Positions 10,812 through 22,252 of a stretch of DNA of 64,000 nucleotides are shown in pieces. The position numbers were made by a program, and so were the translations under genes. Source of the stretch: Hysterangium stoloniferum (taxonomy: Eukaryota > Basidiomycota > Agaricomycetes > Hysterangiales > Hysterangiaceae). The notes beneath the pieces were generated by a model. The model was not told the DNA's origin, searched no databases, and saw nothing but the letters and a program-made list of their open reading frames with translations. The stretch covers positions 1,488,001-1,552,000 of the forward strand of contig WHVD01000001.1 in the NCBI GenBank assembly GCA_015178975.1. The letters run 5' to 3'. The stretch's first letter is position 1. The number at the start of each line of letters is the position of its first letter.

Positions 10812-10815
10812 AACC
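10804..10815 (-). other. copia primer-binding site (initiator tRNA-Met half-molecule type)
   Basis: GGTTATGGGCCC on the minus strand starts at the first base after the 5' LTR. It is complementary to the anticodon-stem part of eukaryotic initiator tRNA-Met, the primer used by Drosophila copia as a tRNA 5' half. The ATG of gag lies inside it. Confidence 0.85.
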
Positions 10816-11018
10816 TGTTGAGTAGAAGACAAGAATTCGGAAGGGTAGAGTCTAAATTCGAAGCTCAGCGAGTGAGTGAGTAAACTTCACTATATATTAT
10901 AATACCTAAATTTGAAGCTATAAGATGTTTCGTAAGTAATAGAATAAGAATAGATGATTGTGCATATACTCATCACTGGATCCATATTTTGGTTTATGTG
11001 AAGACTTGATTACTAACA
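10816..11018 (-). mobile_element. copia 5' LTR
   Basis: 203 bases, same length as the 3' LTR. The eight differences are TTTGA/TTCGA, CTTAG/CTCAG, GTGAG/GCGAG, GACGT/GATGT, TGCGC/TGTGC, ACCGG/ACTGG and CAG/TGG (two bases); only CTTAG/CTCAG is not a CpG change. Confidence 0.95.
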
Positions 11019-11023
11019 AAAGA

Positions 11024-11330
11024 CATGGAGTCTGGCCAGGAAGCAATTCATGGGTAACCACCTCCCAATTGGGATTGGCAGTCAAGGTGACAAAGCAACT
11101 GGTATTTCCATAATTGCATGCAATTGCAAATGAATTTTGTAGACTTTGCCTCATATCCTTTGAACCCCCAGTAACTGAAGATGGCAGTATGTATCACCCT
11201 CTGACCAATACTATTGGCATCTGTGTTCACATCCTGCTTTGTAAATACATCAACCATCTGGTTGTAGAGTTCTCTATGTAACCTTGGTTGATTTTCCCTC
11301 AGAAATCTCAATCTGCACCACTCTGTTACT
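11024..11330 (-). pseudogene. Helitron Rep domain, N-terminal part (copy H1)
   Basis: Minus strand encodes FLRENQPRLHRELYNQMVD, then after a frameshift near 11,165 RQSLQNSFAIACNYGN, FVTLTANPNWEVV and LLPGQTPC, the Helitron-like N-terminal domain. It closely parallels copy H3 (49,527-49,860). It stops at the copia TSD and resumes at 6237. No start codon is credible. Confidence 0.8.
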
Positions 11331-11800
11331 GCCTAAGCACTGACAATATGTTGGAAACCACTAAGCCAATGTATAAAGTAAACTCCAATACAGAGTATCT
11401 ACCTCTGGAATTTTTTCGCCAATTCAAGCTGAAGCTTCAATGGAATCAATTAATTTTATTTCTCATCCTACACGTATTTTTCCACCAAGACGATTCCCTA
11501 ATTGTGCCATCTTTCCCTTTGTTTCATTTTTCAGATTCGGAGCTGGCAGGGGGCTGTCATCTACCGCCTAAAACGGCGTACATGAACGTAGTAAGCTTCC
11601 GTCTGTTTGACTGCGGGTGTATGACTTTTTCCTGGCTCCGGCGCAGATCCTCGTTGTTATATCTGAGTCAGCTTTGTTTCTGGTTGAATGACTAACTCGC
11701 CGAGCCGGAAATATAAACAGTTGTGACACTCAAACTAACTAGTTGACACCCACCCCAGTCATTGCAAGCCTCAAAGTTGCACCAATATTTGAATGACATG
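11331..11800. other. No recognisable gene
   Basis: A 135-codon plus-strand frame exists here but has no recognisable domain and overlaps the Helitron remnant; I do not call it a gene. GC content rises toward the right. Confidence 0.4.
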
Positions 11801-12138
11801 GACAACACGTGCTGGAATCGATTATCCCTATGCTTCTCCTGCATTTCATGACCATTTCGCCTCCATCCGGGTCGTGGCGCACAATGATGCCGAGCGTGCT
11901 AATGCACTAGCGTGGCGAGGCAAGCGCGACCAAGGATTACTCTGCGTATGCACCTGGCTTGGATGACGTATGCACAGAACTGGATGCCGAGGTGTGGAGG
12001 GCGGTGAACGGAAAGGACTCGTTGCGCCGGTGGCAGGCGAATGTGGATCGAGGGATAAGGCTTGGCAAGACGGTGCAGGGATTTGTGGAGCCACTACGAT
12101 GTGCAGGTGCGTTGACGATTGAGAAGCCGGTTATTTGA
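11801..12138 (+). pseudogene. Possible gene relic of unknown function
   Basis: Two adjacent plus-strand frames look like ordinary protein: the first reads AGIDYPYASPAFHDHFASIR and DAERANALAWRGKRDQG, the second, shifted at about 11,935, reads KDYSAYAPGLDDVCTELDAEVW and continues to a stop at 12,138. Together they look like one coding region broken by a frameshift. GC-rich and unlike the TE DNA around it. I do not recognise the family. Confidence 0.35.
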
Positions 12139-13985
12139 TATTTGTAGGTGGAGTCTTCACGAGGAGAAGAGTGCGATTGGGCAGCCCAGCTGGAGTCACC
12201 TACTGCTGCTGGTGCAGCGGCGCCCTACGCGAAACAAATTGTGAATCCGATCCTCAGGTCATCGACACATCCCGCAAGTCATATGTAGGCGAGCTACTCA
12301 CGAAGCCGCTAGCGTCGATCAAACCGAATGCCGTGGTTGATGCGTTATGAAGGGAAGGTCTGGGTGATGCGATGAGGAGTGGTAATGCATATCCAAACAA
12401 TTGTGAGGTGCAGATTCAACTCGTGATTCTGAGTCGCGAAAGATCCCTCCGACCATTGGAGTTCGCCACGACACTACATGTAGACGATGGTATCGGGAAT
12501 ATAAGAGGAGGAAGCCATGTAGGAGGTCATGCCATAACAGCATTGAACGTGAATGAAGTAGTATGTCTTGGGAGATAAAATTGGGCAGTGCCAGGCAGGC
12601 CGCGACATGGCTCGTTCAGGTCCTCGGGTTTAACCGGTAGAGTCCAAGGAAAGAGAGTGATCCGAGTAGGAGGCAGTGAGAAGACGGTATTTGGAATATG
12701 AATGAAAATAGACCAGGAATCGCGGGGAAGTCACCGACGATGACGGGTGACGAGACGATTCGAGTTGTCCTTCGACGTCATTCATGAAGATAGGAGATAG
12801 CCATATCCACTTCTCGAGTCGCTCGGTATAAGCTGTGAGATGAAAGAATGTGCAAGTGAATGAAAAGTAGTCGGGCATGGATGTACTACTCCCGTGAGGA
12901 GCCTCAATCAAGATATGGATGTGCCAATCCACAGCTACAGTTCATGATTGGGAGGATAAGGGTGCATTTCGGTCTCCACCACAATCGGATGCTTGACAGG
13001 TCAAAATTTAGCAGTCCACTCCAAGACCTAATGATAGAAACAGATTCCGGGCTGAGCAGTGTGTGCAGCTGGGTGGGATAATCCCGATGGTTCCGGATAG
13101 GACACCAGGATATACTTATACGAAGGAATCTAGTTGGTTATGTGTTCATATTTTTACTCGTCACGGAAGATCCGTGAAGGATTGGCTCGAGAATATTCAC
13201 GATGTCGGGAGATGTGACTAAACAAGGGCGCCTTTCTTTAGACACGACTAACAATGTCTCCCACGATCCCAATTCGGTCCTCGGCAATAACGAGCGGTTC
13301 CTCACGATAAGCCATCAATCCGTGACTTTTATTATCAAGACTTCTCCTAATGGAATTCCATAGACAAGTGCATTTGAAAGCTACTGTTCCATAGAGTACC
13401 CAAGAATTGTCGGACAACAAGTCAAGCTGGATGTTGGCTGCTCTACACTAAGTTAATAGAGCTAGCGGTACTTCGAATGATAATATTACGGTGCGGATTT
13501 GAATTACCGGAGAACTGTGATTATTTTGAATAGAACATATCAATGAAAATACTCGTTCACTGTTTTCGTTTTATGCTATGCAGGAGTATTCAGACCTGCC
13601 ACCACGGCTCTGGCACTCGATCAATCAACAATCGATCTCTCATATTTCCTTGACCCCCATATCTTTTTAGGAACTAGTGCCGAATACTTGTCGCACTTCG
13701 TATGCACGCACCCCACACCCTGGACATTATTCCATGTGCTTCGACTCTGTATTGGCCGATCAGAAATTGTCGAATGATGCTGTTATGCTCTAAGGTCAAC
13801 ATTCAGACTAAATCAAAAGAATTTGCTTTCCTGTTTCCGACACACGTGCAAGGGTTACACGGTAAGAGCTACGAGGCGGTGCACCGTGGTACAGAGAAAC
13901 GAGTCACAAGTCCCAACGTAACACAACTCTCGCCACGTTGATCTGCGTACTTAGGACTCCCTTACTACTAGCATACCATCTCAGC
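12139..13985. other. Gene-poor segment left of the NLR gene
   Basis: No frame above ~100 codons, no repeat shared with the rest of the window, CpG well represented. It may hold the promoter of the NLR gene and decayed host DNA. I see no clear TATA box. Confidence 0.4.
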
Positions 13986-15208
13986 ATGCCGTTTTTATCG
14001 AAGTTGCGCGATCGTTTTTCTAGAATCAAACTAAGAAGTGGTCATTCTCTTGATGTCATGGAGCAATCTGGTTTCGGAATTAAGGAACTTTCACCGGGGA
14101 CTACCCCCACTATAGAGTGAGTGTTTGAGCTTCAAACATATCATTTCCCGCTTCCTAACATCGTATAGTATTGTTGCTATTCATGGGCTCGATGCGGATC
14201 GCGAAAAGTCCTGGACAGCCGATAACGAGAAGCTCTGGCTCCGGGACTTTCTCCCACGGGCTGTGCCTACAGCGCGCATTTTGTCATATGGTTACGATGC
14301 CTACACAAAGAGTTCTTTGTCTGAACAGACGTTATATAGTCATGCACAGGATTTCCTTGTGCAACTTGGCATGTCTAGGAGAACAGATGACACTAAGGTT
14401 CACTGACTGAAAATCACCGGTCTTTGGCTTGCTTCCTGATGATTTTTTTCTGTTTTCTGCAGAAACGCCCAATAATCTTCATCGCGCATAGCCTGGGCGG
14501 GATTATTCTAAAGAGTGTACGTCACTTCGTAATAAAGAATTGTCTGCTATCTTTCATTGATGCTTGGGAACAGGCCCTAATACAAGCTAACATTGCACAT
14601 GAAGGTCATCTTCTGCCATGTAAATGGATCCATTTGTCAACATATGGCATCGTCTTCCTTGGTACACCTCAGCAAGGAAGGGACATAATACCCAAACTTG
14701 TTTCGCTATGCAGACGGCCAAACAATATCTTGTTGAGGCATTTGACCGCTCACTCCAAGTTATTACAAGAACAAATATCTGATTTCAACGCCATCACCGC
14801 CCATTTTCACATAAAATCTTTCTATGAAACTTTAACTACTACTCTGCCTAGTCATACTTCAACTGTGAGTTTGGTGATTCTAATATACCTGACAAAAATG
14901 TTAGATCATCGTATGTATCCAGATTGTTCCCAGATCATCTGCTGTGTTGCCTGGGGCTGTCAACATAGAACCGATAGGCATGCATAAGGATCACACTGGG
15001 ATGTCCAAATTTGAGTCTGTTAACGATGATGACTTCAAGGCTGTGTTGTGTGCTATACAAGATATGGTCAAGAAAGCTCCAGTGGCAGTTCATGTCCGGT
15101 GGATTAAATTTAATGGTGTGTGTTAACAAAATAGACATACACAGGTTAACATTATTTAGCAGAGAATATTCCCAATTGGCCTATATACATACCCAAGCTC
15201 TGTCCTAG

Positions 15209-16110
15209 TCCAAGCTTTGTGGGACAGGAGAAATATCTCATCAGACTCCGAAAGTTTTTTGCTCCGGAGAACTGCCTCAATTCCCTTCCGGCATGGAAAC
15301 GGTTCCTTTTGTATGGTATGGGAGGAGTTGGGAAAACACAGATTTGTTTGACATTCATTGAAGAGCTGCTTAGCAATGACTAGTGAGCTGCTAATCATTT
15401 ATTTATTCTTACCAGCACTCACAGAAAGGTATTCTGGATAGATGGTACAAATACAGAAACTTTGGGAAATGGTTTTTCAAGTATTGCTGATGATCCGGAA
15501 GCTAAATCCAAGGGCATTGAAAAGTCTTCAGAGGAAGTTTTGAGATGGCTTACAGCCATTCAAAAGAGGTGTCTCATCATATTTGACAATGTTGATGGAA
15601 TGGATGGAGTGGTTAAAGAGTATTTGCAACAGATGCGGCAGATTTATGTGTTGATTACTAGCCGCAATCCTGGGCTAGCCAGCCATGTCACAGAGTCAAT
15701 GCATGTGGTGCCAATGGAGAGTGATGAGGCACTTGTCCTCTTTCAAGCTGCAGCCAAATCTGACAATGAAGCAGATGCTACAATACAGGAATTGTCAGAG
15801 AAGATTGTGTCCAGACTTGGCTTTTTGCCCCTAGCACTAGATATTGCTGGTGCAGCCATCTCAACTGGACTCTATAGTATGTCAGAGTATCTAATTATGC
15901 ATGACAAATATCATAGAGATTTTTTTGATGCAGATAATCCATCCATGAAAGGGGCACCAGGATATAATCACACTGTTTATAGTACTTTAAAAGTGTCATA
16001 TGACTTGATTGAAAAGCAGGCTATGTCCTCAACAGGAGCACAAAATGCATTATTCATACTGAAAGTTTTGGGATTCTTTCATTCATCACCAGACCATCAT
16101 GGAAAGCATC
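15209..16110 (+). CDS. NB-ARC ATPase domain of the NLR-like gene
   Basis: Best-preserved part of the locus. FVGQEKYLIRLRKFF leads into the P-loop GMGGVGKT; a short intron (15,383-15,414, GTGAGC...ACCAG) rejoins as YTHRKVFWIDGT. The exon from 15,415 is open for about 230 codons and holds the sensor and GLPL-type motifs. It would bind ATP/ADP and drive oligomerisation. The frame is lost near 16,090 at a short cattcatcac repeat, probably by slippage. Confidence 0.8.
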
Positions 16111-16653
16111 TTAAAACAGGCTGCAGAATTCCCACATGCAAATACTTATGATGGGAGATTCAAAACCACTTCATCAGATCTACCTGCTCAGCTGCTCAGA
16201 TGCAATAGTGATGAAGAGTGGGGAAAGTCTACCATTCAGATCAGCTATCCAAGTCCTCTGTGATTACTCACTTCTCTCCAGAGATCCTGTTACACAATGT
16301 TCATACTCATGGACAATGCACCCAGTAATTCATATGTGGATCAGAGATCAAGCACTGGGTATAAATTGTATACCCTATTATTATGCAGCCAGAGCATTAA
16401 TAGTAGGCAGTATCAATGAATCAAACACAATGAATGACATATTATTCTGACGAGATGTTCTGCCTCACATTATAGCAATTCACTCTGTGACTAATGGAAA
16501 GAAAAAAGACTACTATGATGATTTGGCTGAGAGATCTGCCCTAGTATACAAACAGGCTGGTAAATACTCAGATACAGAATTGCTAGAGGTAGAGATGGTA
16601 GAATCCAGGGAGAAAATCCTAGGGACTGAACATCCAGACACTCTGAGTGCCAG

Positions 16654-17389
16654 TGTTACGACCGTGTCGCAACCCTATCGGTCCTGAGGTTATCGCCACT
16701 TATCAACGATTCAAGTTACTATTCAAGTCACCACATCAGAAACCATCGGCCCCCAAAGCTGATGTATGCTTTCGTGATGATCAAACTCCGTTTACACCCA
16801 CGTCAAACATACTCGTATTGTCTGGTTAAACTTTTAATACCTCCCTTTTATTATGTTGATCTGTTCTATCCTATGTTTCACATATGTCTATCTATATTTG
16901 TAGTCCTCGAACTATTTCCTTTTACCGTAATTCCGCTCTCAGTTATCATTGGCCTCCGAACTAATCATAAACTTCCCGTTCCTAGTCAAGCTTATTGTTA
17001 ATACCATTTTCTGCCCTTCTCCCTGTTAGTATTTTATAGATGCCTGTTACTTGTATATGAACCTGCTATAGTTGTAGTTACTAGGCAATCAGAATATTGA
17101 CTCAGAATACCCTCATACGTCTGTAACAGTCTCATACTAAGAATCCCCTCATCCGCCTTCACGTGCGCTCACCCACTCCTGGCCCCAACCCCTTGGCCCG
17201 ACACTCGACTTGTCCTTCGGTCCCGATCGGTATCTCGCCGAAAGGAACTCTTTAGGATCAGTCTTCGCCCGTCCGAAATGTAAGGACACCCTATGGATAT
17301 TTGCAAGGGCGCAGCACATAAGCTGAAGCCAAGTCCTTCTGATCGGTCCCTGTCGGCCACCGACATTAGTCAGTTTTCAGTTCTTAACA
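16654..17389 (+). mobile_element. Solo LTR, family C (TGTTACGACC...TTCTTAACA), TSD GCCAG
   Basis: 736 bases flanked by GCCAG on both sides (16,649-16,653, 17,390-17,394). Removing the element and one GCCAG restores a continuous TPR unit (LSA|RADLNATY). It carries the shared module gcagcacataagctgaagcc about 50 bases before its 3' end. Other copies are at 21,345, 23,133 and 38,944. Confidence 0.95.
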
Positions 17390-17394
17390 GCCAG

Positions 17395-18240
17395 GGCTGA
17401 CTTAAATGCCACATATTGTGAACTGGGCAGATGGACTGATGCAGAACAACTAGAGGTCCAGGTGCTGAAGGTGAGGGAGCAGCTCCTAGGCACTGAGCAC
17501 CCAGACACACTGACTGCCAGGGCCAACTTGGCTGGCACATATCATCACCTAGGCAGATGGACTGATGCAGAACAACTAGAGGTCCAGGTGCTGAAGGCAA
17601 GGGAGCAGCTCCTAGGCACTGAACACCCAGACACACTGAATGCCAGGGCCAACTTGGCTGGCACATATCATCACCTAGACAGATGGACTGATGCAGAACA
17701 ACTAGAGGTCCAGGTGCTGAAGGCAAGGGAGCAGCTCCTAGGCACTGAACACCCAGACACAGTGAGTGCCAAGGCCAGCTTGGCTGCCACATATAATCAG
17801 CTGGACAGATGGACTGATGCAGAACAACTAGAGGTCCAGGTGCTGAAGGCAAGGGAGCAGCTCCTAGGCACTGAACACCCAGACACAGTGAGTTCCAAGG
17901 CCAGCTTGGCTGCCACATACCATCAGCTGGACAGATGGACAGATGCAGAACCACTAGAAGTCCAGGTGCTGAAGGCAAGGGAGCAGCTCCTAGGCACTGA
18001 ACACCCAGACACACTGAGTGCCAGGGTCAACCTGGCTGCCATATATCATCAGCTGGGGCAGATGGACAGATGCAGAAAAACTAGCTGTTTAGGTGCTGAA
18101 GGTCAGAGAGCAGCTCCTAGGCACTGAACACCCATACACACTGAGTGCCATGGCCAACTTGGTTGCCACATATTATTAGCTATGTAGATGGATTGATGGA
18201 GAACAACTAGAGGTGCAGGTGCTGGAAGCTAGTAAGCTAT
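17395..18240 (+). repeat. TPR coding tandem repeat, downstream part of the NLR gene
   Basis: Six to seven 126-base units (GRWTDAEQLEVQVLKAREQL) continue the array cut by the solo LTR. Units 1-5 are open; the last ones carry a frameshift near 18,055 and stops (tattattag). Their near identity suggests recent expansion or gene conversion. Confidence 0.85.
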
Positions 18241-19560
18241 TTTATGTAGTGAATATAGATATAGTTGTGGTAGTCAGACCCTGATCTCCCTTTGTAAATA
18301 TGTTAGTGTCATTGCTATTTGTTAAATATAGTCAGTGAACACTTTTGAAAACTTAGTTTAGAGGTGATGACCCCAGATGGAAAAGAAGAGCAAGTTATTA
18401 AGCCCTGTCTGAAAACTATCACTTCATGAATGGTCCACATGCATTAATATTGCCAACAAAGATGTCATTTTGTCCATCTTATGCAATATATTTTGGTGTC
18501 TTGCATAATGCTCACCACATTTCTCTTCCCTTTTCAATGTAATCATGAGTCATCCTTTGGGCCCTACTTGGTTTTTTGTCCAACATAGCCACCATTGCTT
18601 TGTGTTTTTTATTGCCACTTTTCTTTCCATTGTGCCACCTGTTTTCTGATGCATTTTTCAGCCATGTATTTTTTTTGGTATTCATTCATAATGTTTGTGA
18701 AATTTCACATTCCTTTTTGTGATCAGTCACTTTTCATCTATTTCTTGGTTTCTGTCTAAGGTTGCCACCACCATTTTTGTCTCCCTTATGGACACAGAGT
18801 TGATGTTACAAATGCTATGCATTTTTTGCATGTGTTTTCTCATACATTGTGTAGTCATTTAATGGGTTTTCAACATTGTTTCATTTCTGTTTCCCATTTT
18901 AGTGGTTCATAACACCCCAACAACAAGCATGCCATTCTTTGCATCCAAATGAAATCAGTTCCAGCATTTCACTAATCCACTCTTATTTTCTTCCTTATCT
19001 GGTAAGTCAATTACATCTGATTTTCTTTTTCAAGTCATATCTGTTTGCCTTCTTTAGGTGATAATGGCTTGTTTTGCATTTGTCTCCTTTAGTGTCCTCA
19101 CATTGCCCATATTTGCATTGTTATGTTTATTCTTGTTCTCTTCTTGTTTGCATAAATTCATCATACCCTAGTTTTTGTGTGAGTCTATATCCACTCTAAT
19201 ATGGGAAGATTTCATTGGGCAAGTGGGAACTCACCTAATGTAGTATTCTGACATTTTTAACTATACAATTGTTTTCATGACAATTTTGAGGTAGGCACAT
19301 ACATACATAGGAGTATTTTAATGATATATGGCACCCTGCAAGACAGACTACCCCCAGTGAAGTAAATGCCAATGGATTATTATATGTATAAACATTTTTG
19401 TGAAATTCCTTGCCATTGTCTGTATTATCCAGGAGAGACCTTAAGATCTTAGGGACTGGCTAAAGTATTGGGAGGGCCACCTTTCCTTGCTTGCATAGCT
19501 GGTGGCCATCTAATGGGTAATTGTGGAATGGAAGGTGGAGGTAGGGGAATGGCTGGGGGT
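18241..19560. other. AT-rich gene-free DNA
   Basis: T-rich on the plus strand with many short tcattt/tttg words and no coding frame. CpG is nearly absent. No LTR or inverted-repeat ends recognised. Confidence 0.5.
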
Positions 19561-19599
19561 GGGGCCAGGGCCAATTGTGGGTTGTTGTGCAGTTGCATG

Positions 19600-19745
19600 T
19601 GCTACTGGCTGAACAAAGACAGAAATGTTCCCATGCCAATATAAATCATCCTGTGGCATCAAAAATGCTCCCATGGCTTTCCAAAATGCTCCTGCAAGTG
19701 CAGAACTGCTCCTGTGAGTGCAAATTAGCTCCTGCATTGACTAAA
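19600..19745. repeat. Degenerate ~20-base phased repeat (ctcctgc/ctcccat words)
   Basis: The words gttcccat, tgctcccat, tgctcctgc, tgctcctgt and agctcctgc recur at intervals near 20 bases. The same motif family forms the longer array at 20,295-20,590 and reappears at 44,030-44,150. Confidence 0.55.
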
Positions 19746-20019
19746 ACAGTGCTAACTAACCATGGTGACTCACTGGGTATTGGTTAGCACCCATAACCCA
19801 CTATATACAACATTACTTTATATGACAAGCCTAAGAACCATTGCTATGCTGTGGGGTGGTCACTTTGTGACCTGCCCCACTGCTTGTTGTGGGCTCCAGC
19901 TTGTCAGGTGGCAGAGCCTCCTGAACCTCCCCATACTGACAACTTTAAGTATTGCTGAGGCAGAGAACATGAAAATTATTTTAGAATGGAAACTGTTTAG
20001 GAATGGAAAATGGATTGAG

Positions 20020-20155
20020 GATTGATGGAGCTTTGATGGAGTATCATAGAGCATTGATGGAGCATTGATTGAAAATTGATCAGCATTGATGGAGCATTGA
20101 TGGAGCATTGATTGAGAATTGATGAGCATCCATGGAGTATTGATGGAGTATTACC
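20020..20155. repeat. Short tandem repeat, ttgatggagca type
   Basis: A run of imperfect 11-16 base units: ttgatggagcattgatg, ttgatcagcattgatgg, ttgattgagaattgatgag. No coding sense is intended. Confidence 0.7.
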
Positions 20156-20294
20156 AGGATTTTATATGCATGGTTGGATTTCATTGGTAATTTGATTTAT
20201 TGTATTTTATATTCATTGATTGTATTTTATTTTTTAAGTATGCCCGGAATTTGTTGTAGGCCTATCCAGGCCACTTGTTGTAATCTCCAGGACT

Positions 20295-20590
20295 TGGATC
20301 CAGAAATGCTCCTGCACATGTAAATTTACTCCTGTGTATAAAAAAACACTCCCACACCTAAACAAATACTCCCACACCTAAACAAATACTTTCACACCTA
20401 AACAAATACTTCCACACCTATAAACAAATAGTCCCATACCTAAAATAATACTCCCACATATATAAATATACGCCTGTGCCTCAAAAAATGCATCTGGGCA
20501 TTGCTTCTGCACATCTAAAAAATACTTCTGTGCCCACAGAAATGCTCCTGTCACATCAAAAATGATCCCATGGAGTCAAAAAGCTTAATT
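20295..20590. repeat. ~20-base periodic degenerate array
   Basis: About 14 units of 20-21 bases with consensus near aaatactcccacacctaaac, each a cytosine-rich core followed by A-rich DNA. The period matches two helical turns. Right of it, 20,640-20,700 resembles the short end sequence of the GGAGG elements (atgaattgtgcatattttaaaaggg). Confidence 0.65.
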
Positions 20591-21041
20591 CTGGTACCTT
20601 TTACCTGCCTCCTTGGAATTTTTGGTCTCAGTTTATGCACATACATAATCCACAATGCACTTTACCTTATATGATGAATTGTGCATATTTTAAAAGGGGG
20701 ACACATGTTTGAAAGATAAATTTTTGGGCTAATGAAATATAAACTCATAGAATGTGTGGTCAATGGTCTCACTATAATGTGAGGGTATTTCAGTAAAATT
20801 GTGGATGTTCAAGGAGTTGTGACCATCCATAGTGAATTATATTACCAGCATGGTTCCTTGATCCCATACAGGGAAGATATATCATACAGTTATGCTCAGC
20901 TTTATTTACATCCATGATCCTGCACTGGCATAGGAAGATGGACTGCTGAATCACAGGGCAAATGAAAAGCTAAACAGCCAAACAATTTCTTACCTACAGG
21001 ACATGATGGAGCAATATAATCCCTTTATAGACCTCTCTACT

Positions 21042-21344
21042 TGTTAAGTTCCGAAGAAGTCCCATGGAGTGTTTCCAGTAATTATTCCAAACACACTTTC
21101 TTCTGGGAAATGTCCCACAGAGTCCCCAGGTAATAAGTCCAGGGAGTTTCCAGGAATTAGTAGTACAAGACAGTGTGGTATTAGAATAATTACCAGAAGT
21201 GGTACTGCTGAGATGGACTTGGCTTCAGCTTATGTGCTGCACCCTTGTACACTCATTCAGGTGTCCAAATTTCGAGCTGACAGAATGCATACAGGAAGAT
21301 GTAGATTCCGGAGTTCCTGTGGGAGTTTTGGGAATCAAGCGTGT
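21042..21344 (-). mobile_element. LTR fragment with minus orientation, interrupted by a family C LTR
   Basis: Begins TGTTAAGTTCCG (plus strand) and carries the shared gacttggcttcagcttatgtgctgc module at 21,215. It is cut at 21,344 by the family C LTR and seems to continue right of 22,070, possibly through the 17-base repeats. The other end was not found. Confidence 0.5.
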
Positions 21345-22065
21345 TGTTAAGAACTGGAAACTGACTAATGTCGGTGGCCGATGGGGACCGATCGGAAGGA
21401 CTTGGCTTCAGCTTATGTGCTGCGCCCTCGCAAATATCCGTAGGTTGTCCTTAAATTTCGGACAGGCGAAGACTATATCCTAAGAAGGACCTTTCGGTGA
21501 GATACCGATCGGAACCGAAGGACAGGTCAAGTGTCGGGCCAAGGGATCAGGCCGAGAATGGGCGAGCGCACGCGAAGGCGGAAGGGGGTTCTTCTAGTAT
21601 GAGACTGCTACAGACGTATGAGGGTATTCTGAGTCGATATTCTGATTGCCTAGTAACTACAATTACAGCGGGTTCATATACAAGTAACAGGCGTCTGGAA
21701 AATACTAATGGGGAGAAGGGCGGAACACGGTATTAACAATAAGCTTGACTAGGAACGGGAAGTTTATGATTAGTTCGGAGGCCGATGATAACCGAGAGCG
21801 GGATTACGATAAAAGGAAATGGTTCAAGGACTACAAATATAGATAGACATATGCGAAACATAAGATTGAACGGATCACCATAATAAAGGGGACATATCAA
21901 AGTTTGACCAGACAATACGAGTTATTTTGACGTGGGCGTAAATGGAGTTTGATCTTCGCGAAACATTCGTCAGCTTCGGTGCCGATGGTTTCCGAGAGGA
22001 TGACTTGAAACATTGACAAGTGGCGATAACCTCGGGGCCGATAGGGTTGCGACATGGTCGTAACA
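21345..22065 (-). mobile_element. Solo LTR, family C, reverse orientation, TSD CGTGT
   Basis: 721 bases from TGTTAAGAACTGG to GGTCGTAACA, flanked by CGTGT (21,340-21,344, 22,066-22,070). It is the reverse complement of the LTRs at 16,654 and 23,133. Confidence 0.95.
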
Positions 22066-22112
22066 CGTGTAGACAGACAAGAGGACTAGAGACTGGATCA
22101 GGACGTATTCAA

Positions 22113-22252
22113 GGTGTAACTAGTTTGAGGGTGTAACTAGTTTGAGGGTGTAACTAGTTTGAGGGTGTAACTAGTTTGAGGGTGTAACTAGTTTGAGGGT
22201 GTAACTAGTTTGAGGGTGTAACTTGTCTGAGGGTGTAACTTGTTTGAGGGTG
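22113..22252. repeat. 17-base tandem repeat, about 8 copies
   Basis: Unit ggtgtaactagtttgag, with the last copies changing actag to acttg. A single similar unit (gggtgtaacttgttcaaga) occurs at 24,908 at the end of another LTR fragment, so the array may have grown from an LTR sequence. Confidence 0.9.

Larger units (their letters stand above)
6238..11018 (-). mobile_element. Complete Ty1/copia retrotransposon, TSD AAAGA
   Basis: A 4781-base element with two 203-base LTRs (6238-6440, 10,816-11,018), a primer-binding site, a polypurine tract and gag-protease-integrase-RT-RNase H in copia order on the minus strand. It is flanked by AAAGA on both sides and sits in Helitron H1. The LTRs differ at 8 positions, 7 of them explained by C-to-T or G-to-A at CpG. 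Coding capacity is broken by stops, most of the form CGA to TGA, plus one small frameshift near the RT. Confidence 0.95.
13986..18240 (+). pseudogene. NLR-like gene: alpha/beta-hydrolase, NB-ARC and TPR, interrupted by a solo LTR
   Basis: Exons by splice signals: 13,986-14,118; 14,169-14,397; 14,463-14,516; 14,574-14,864; 14,905 to about 15,118; about 15,209-15,382; 15,415 onward. Exons 2-4 give a lipase-like fold (DIVAIHGLDADREKSW; nucleophile elbow FIAHSLGGI; GIVFLGTPQQGRD). NB-ARC follows: P-loop YGMGGVGKTQ (near 15,315), Walker B CLIIFDNVDG (near 15,575), VLITSRN, and LGFLPLALDIAGA. Two frameshifts near 16,090 and 16,220 break the helical domain (MHPVIHMWIRDQA remains). TPR units begin at 16,540, are cut by an LTR at 16,654-17,389, resume at 17,395, and fade after a one-base insertion near 18,055 with later stops. 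Fungal NLRs of this layout are thought to act in non-self recognition or cell death; here probably inactive. Confidence 0.8.

Noticed and set aside
11288-11695. 135-codon plus-strand ORF
   Set aside because: Overlaps the antisense of the Helitron Rep remnant, and the remainder has no recognisable domain or splice context.
17370-18014. 214-codon minus-strand ORF of repeated Cys/Trp/Pro units
   Set aside because: Exact antisense shadow of the TPR coding repeat; its periodicity is that of the 126-base unit.
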